A DNA stretch of 64,000 nt from the NCBI GenBank assembly GCA_017427775.1, contig JAFRSD010000013.1, positions 1 to 64,000 of the forward strand. Direction: 5' to 3'. Shown in pieces: positions 61,119-64,000 of the stretch. This DNA comes from Lachnospiraceae bacterium. Lineage in GTDB: Bacteria; Bacillota; Clostridia; Lachnospirales; Lachnospiraceae. A model generated the notes under the pieces. That model was not told the origin of the DNA, searched no databases, and saw only the letters and a list, made by a program, of their open reading frames with translations. The translations under genes and the position numbers were made by a program. The first letter of the stretch is position 1, and the number at the start of each line of letters is the position of its first letter.

Positions 61119-62435
61119 GTGAAAATCTGTTTTATTTCCCTCGGATGCGATAAGAATCTGGTGGACAGCGAAGTGATGCTCGGGCTCCTGCGGGATGCCG
61201 GCCATACGATCACGGACCGCGAGGAAGAAGCGGACGCGATCGTTATCAACACCTGCTGTTTTATTCATGATGCCAAGGAAGAAAGCGTCAATACGATCAT
61301 TGAGATGAACCGCTACCGGACGGAAGGCTGTCTTAAGAAGCTGATCGTGACCGGATGCCTGGCGGAGCGTTACGCAGACGAGATCCGCGAGCTGATCCCC
61401 GAAGTGGACGGCGTGATCGGCACAGCCGCGATCGAAGACCTGCCGAAGGCGCTTATCTCGGACACATTTTACGTTTCAAGACGCGACCTTTCCTACCTGC
61501 CGCGGCCGAAGACCGAACGCGTTCTCTCGGCGGACAGCTACGTATCGTATCTGAAGATCGCGGAAGGCTGCGACAAGCATTGTACGTACTGCATCATCCC
61601 GAAGATCCGCGGGCCTTACCGGTCCGTACCCGAGGAACAGCTTGTAAGCGAAGCGGAATATCTCGCGAAGAACGGGACGAAGGAACTGATCCTCGTCGCC
61701 CAGGAGACGACCGTTTACGGCGTTGACCTGTACGGAAAGAAGATGCTTCCCGACCTGCTCACGAAGCTTTGCAGGATCGACGGCATTGAATGGATCCGCA
61801 TCTTATACTGTTATCCGGAGGAGATTACGGACGAGCTCATCGAAGTGATGAAGAACGAGCCGAAGATCTGCCGGTATCTCGATATGCCGATCCAGCACGC
61901 TTCGGACGCGATCCTGAAGCGGATGGGGCGCAGAACGAGCGAAAAGGACCTGAAGGACGTCATCCGGAAACTCCGTAAGGAAGTAAAGGGGATCACGCTT
62001 CGGACGACCCTGATCACCGGTTTCCCCGGCGAGACCGAAGAGGACTTCGAAAGGCTTATGGCATTTGCCGCGAAGATGAAGTTCAACCGGCTCGGGGTGT
62101 TCACGTATTCGAAGGAAGAGGACACCGCGGCAGCGAAGATGAAGCCGCAGATTCCGAAACGCGTGAAGGAGAAGCGCCGCAACGCTTTGATGAAGCAGCA
62201 GCGCGACATCTGCGCGGAATATGGAGCAGGATGCGTCGGAAAGAAGTATGACGTCATCATTGACGGACTGCTTCCCGAAGAGGGCGTGTATGTCGGACGG
62301 ACCTACATGGACGCCCCGGGGATCGACGGAACGGTTTATGTTGAAACTACGCGCACGCTGATGTCGGGCGACATTGTCCCGGTGCGGATCAGCGGAGCGG
62401 AAAAATATGATCTGATTGGAGAATGTATCGAATGA
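61119..62435 (+). CDS. rimO: ribosomal protein S12 methylthiotransferase RimO
   Basis: 438 residues, GTG start nine bases after folD. The N-terminal UPF0004 domain has Cys ligands in SLGCDKNLVDSE, INTCCF and TGCLAERY for one Fe-S cluster. The radical-SAM centre is CDKHCTYCIIP. A TRAM domain (about 375-438) closes the protein. RimO thiomethylates Asp of S12. CDKN and ACDKHCTYCIIP-type spacing fit RimO rather than MiaB. It overlaps pgsA by four bases. Confidence 0.95.
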   Translation: MKICFISLGCDKNLVDSEVMLGLLRDAGHTITDREEEADAIVINTCCFIHDAKEESVNTIIEMNRYRTEGCLKKLIVTGCLAERYADEIRELIPEVDGVIGTAAIEDLPKALISDTFYVSRRDLSYLPRPKTERVLSADSYVSYLKIAEGCDKHCTYCIIPKIRGPYRSVPEEQLVSEAEYLAKNGTKELILVAQETTVYGVDLYGKKMLPDLLTKLCRIDGIEWIRILYCYPEEITDELIEVMKNEPKICRYLDMPIQHASDAILKRMGRRTSEKDLKDVIRKLRKEVKGITLRTTLITGFPGETEEDFERLMAFAAKMKFNRLGVFTYSKEEDTAAAKMKPQIPKRVKEKRRNALMKQQRDICAEYGAGCVGKKYDVIIDGLLPEEGVYVGRTYMDAPGIDGTVYVETTRTLMSGDIVPVRISGAEKYDLIGECIE

Positions 62436-62995
62436 ATCTGCCGAACAAAATTACCATTTTCCGGGTTCTGATGATTCCGGTATTCGTATTCCTGCTTCTG
62501 TTAGAGGATTTGCCTTTTTACAATTTCATTGCTTTGGGCGTATTTATCGTGGCAAGCTTTTCGGACTTCCTGGACGGACATATTGCCAGAAAATACAATC
62601 TCGTCACGACATTCGGTAAGTTCATGGATCCGCTTGCGGACAAGATCCTCGTCTGCACCGCATTGATCATGCTCATCGAATTTGACAAGATCCCGGCGGT
62701 CGTTGTTGCGATCATCATGGCGCGCGATTTCATTATCAGCGGCTTCCGTCTGATCGCTTCCGACAAAGGAATCGTCATTGCGGCGGGCTGGCTCGGAAAG
62801 ATCAAGACCGTTGTGCAGATGGTGATGTGCGTGCTGCTTCTGTTCACGGCCGATCCCGAGTACGATTCGCTTATCTTCAGGATCGCTAACGTACTCGGCG
62901 AGATCGCAATGTGGCTTGCACTGATCCTGACCGTAGTGAGCCTGATGGTTTATCTGTGGGACAACCGCGAAGTACTTCGGGAGAAAAATGATTAA
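62432..62995 (+). CDS. pgsA: CDP-diacylglycerol-glycerol-3-phosphate 3-phosphatidyltransferase
   Basis: 187 residues, about four to five membrane segments. The CDP-alcohol phosphotransferase motif is present as SDFLDGHIARKYNLVTTFGK, in which the following MDPLADK completes the active site. It makes phosphatidylglycerol phosphate, the first step to phosphatidylglycerol. The start overlaps the rimO stop (ATGA). A start nine bases earlier has no better site. It overlaps the next gene by eight bases. Confidence 0.95.
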   Translation: MNLPNKITIFRVLMIPVFVFLLLLEDLPFYNFIALGVFIVASFSDFLDGHIARKYNLVTTFGKFMDPLADKILVCTALIMLIEFDKIPAVVVAIIMARDFIISGFRLIASDKGIVIAAGWLGKIKTVVQMVMCVLLLFTADPEYDSLIFRIANVLGEIAMWLALILTVVSLMVYLWDNREVLREKND

Positions 62996-64000
62996 AACGA
63001 TTGTTATCGGAGGCGGGGCGGCCGGCATGATGTCGGCGATCTCAGCTGCGCAGAGCGGCTGTGACGTCCTGCTTCTTGAGAAAAATGAGAAGCTCGGAAA
63101 GAAGATCTATATTACCGGGAAGGGACGCTGCAATTTTACGAATGCCTGCGACGCGCGGGAGTTTTCGGACAATGTGATGAGCAATCCCCGGTTCCTTTAC
63201 AGTGCCTTTCATGCTTTCTCCAACTATGACGCGATGGCATTTTTCGAAGAAAACGGAATGCCGGTCAAGGTGGAGCGGGGCGGAAGGGCTTTTCCCGTTT
63301 CGGACCATGCTTCGGATGTCACAAAGGCGCTTGCCGCACGCATGCGCGAGCTGCACGTGAAGGTCCGCCTCAATACCGAGGTAAAGGAGATCGAGACCGA
63401 GCCTTACGAGGCCCCCGCCACGGGTAAGAAGAAGCCTTCCTTTAGGGCCCGTGTGACGGCGGTTAAACTCACCTCCGGAGAGCACCTTGCCTGTGATACG
63501 GTCATTGTCGCGACCGGCGGATTATCGTACCCGACGACCGGCTCGACCGGCGACGGATACCGCTTTGCGAAGGCGGCGGGACATACGGTTACGAGACTCG
63601 TGCCGTCTCTGGTATCGCTTGTAACAGAGGAGGAATATCCGGCTGAGATCAGCGGCCTTACACTCAAGAATATCTCGGTCCGCTTCGAAAAGAACGGACA
63701 GGTTTTATACGAGGATTTCGGTGAATTATTATTCACGCATAAGGGCGTGAGCGGTCCCGTGATCCTTTCCGCGACCGGAACGGCGTCGGACGCGCTTACG
63801 GACAGTACGTTACGAATCGACCTGAAGCCCGCGCTCAGTGAGGAGCAGCTTGACGCAAGGCTTGTGCGCGAACTTTCGGCAGCCGGCGCAAAGCAGATGA
63901 AGAACTTCATCGGCGCTTATGTTCCTGCCTCCCTCGGACCGGTCATTCTGAACTGTTCCGGAATCGACCCTGAGCAGCGATGCTCCGACCTTACGAAGGA
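62988..64000 (+). CDS. BaiN/HI0933-like FAD-dependent flavoprotein, partial
   Basis: The window cuts this gene after about 337 residues. The FAD-binding start TIVIGGGAAGMMSAISAA, EKNEKLGKKIYITGKGRCNF, VATGGLSYPTTGSTGDGY and FTHKGVSGPVIL are the conserved blocks of the HI0933/YhiN family. BaiN of this family reduces bile-acid precursors. Most members have no known substrate. The start ATG lies inside the end of pgsA with aggag-like gggag 6 bases before it. The C-terminal part lies outside the window. Confidence 0.92.
   Translation, partial: MIKTIVIGGGAAGMMSAISAAQSGCDVLLLEKNEKLGKKIYITGKGRCNFTNACDAREFSDNVMSNPRFLYSAFHAFSNYDAMAFFEENGMPVKVERGGRAFPVSDHASDVTKALAARMRELHVKVRLNTEVKEIETEPYEAPATGKKKPSFRARVTAVKLTSGEHLACDTVIVATGGLSYPTTGSTGDGYRFAKAAGHTVTRLVPSLVSLVTEEEYPAEISGLTLKNISVRFEKNGQVLYEDFGELLFTHKGVSGPVILSATGTASDALTDSTLRIDLKPALSEEQLDARLVRELSAAGAKQMKNFIGAYVPASLGPVILNCSGIDPEQRCSDLTK

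Overview
The window reads as the chromosome of a Gram-positive, low-to-moderate-GC anaerobe of the Clostridia, most likely Lachnospiraceae. This is inference from gene content: cdaA-cdaR for c-di-AMP, an HPr-like protein with the Ser46 region, TmcAL, YitT, BioY, an Mrp-type ATPase, AGGAGG-type ribosome binding sites and many TPTP-linked surface proteins. Most of the window is ordinary chromosome. There are no rRNA or tRNA genes, insertion sequences, phage genes or CRISPR arrays that I can support. Genes are packed into short operons, often with 1-17 bp overlaps.

Layout. 1-10.5 kb is an accessory-looking region of poorly characterised genes. It holds a broken PEP-utilising enzyme, two paralogous membrane-anchored YD-like repeat proteins, a Sel1-repeat/J-domain/HIRAN operon, a small anchored helical protein, and four tandem paralogous zinc-ribbon membrane proteins on the minus strand in a B-A-B-A pattern. 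A DUF1294-metallophosphoesterase fusion closes this block. 10.5-21.4 kb carries a surface protein, a NarL-type two-component system, YitT, an ECF sigma/anti-sigma pair, a three-gene ABC-2 exporter and the biotin transporter BioY. 21.5-36 kb is mostly housekeeping: Mrp, RsmD, CoaD, a coiled-coil protein, TmcAL, cyclophilin, aspartate kinase, ArgRS, a DUF1015 protein and an ABC-F ATPase, plus an SH3 membrane protein.

35.5-50.6 kb holds a GH43 lipoprotein, two membrane proteins of unknown function leading into cdaA-cdaR and an HPr-like gene, leuA, an IspD/TarI-type cytidylyltransferase, UDP-galactopyranose mutase, an HtrA protease, a WcaJ-type initiating sugar transferase, a divergent ClpX and another zinc-ribbon membrane protein. 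50.7-60.2 kb is one operon of ten genes in the order of the Mbh/Mrp antiporter module (E, F, G, MbhD-like, MbhE+B fusion, C, D) followed by three more NuoL/M/N-type subunits. No redox or hydrogenase subunit is present. The window ends with folD, rimO, pgsA and the first part of a BaiN/HI0933-type flavoprotein.

The most unusual parts are the antiporter operon with four NuoL/M/N-type subunits, the B-A-B-A zinc-ribbon array, and the Sel1/J-domain/HIRAN operon. No activity can be assigned to the last two from sequence alone. Functions given for named families rest on established family knowledge. Promoter calls rest on spacing and consensus read by eye.
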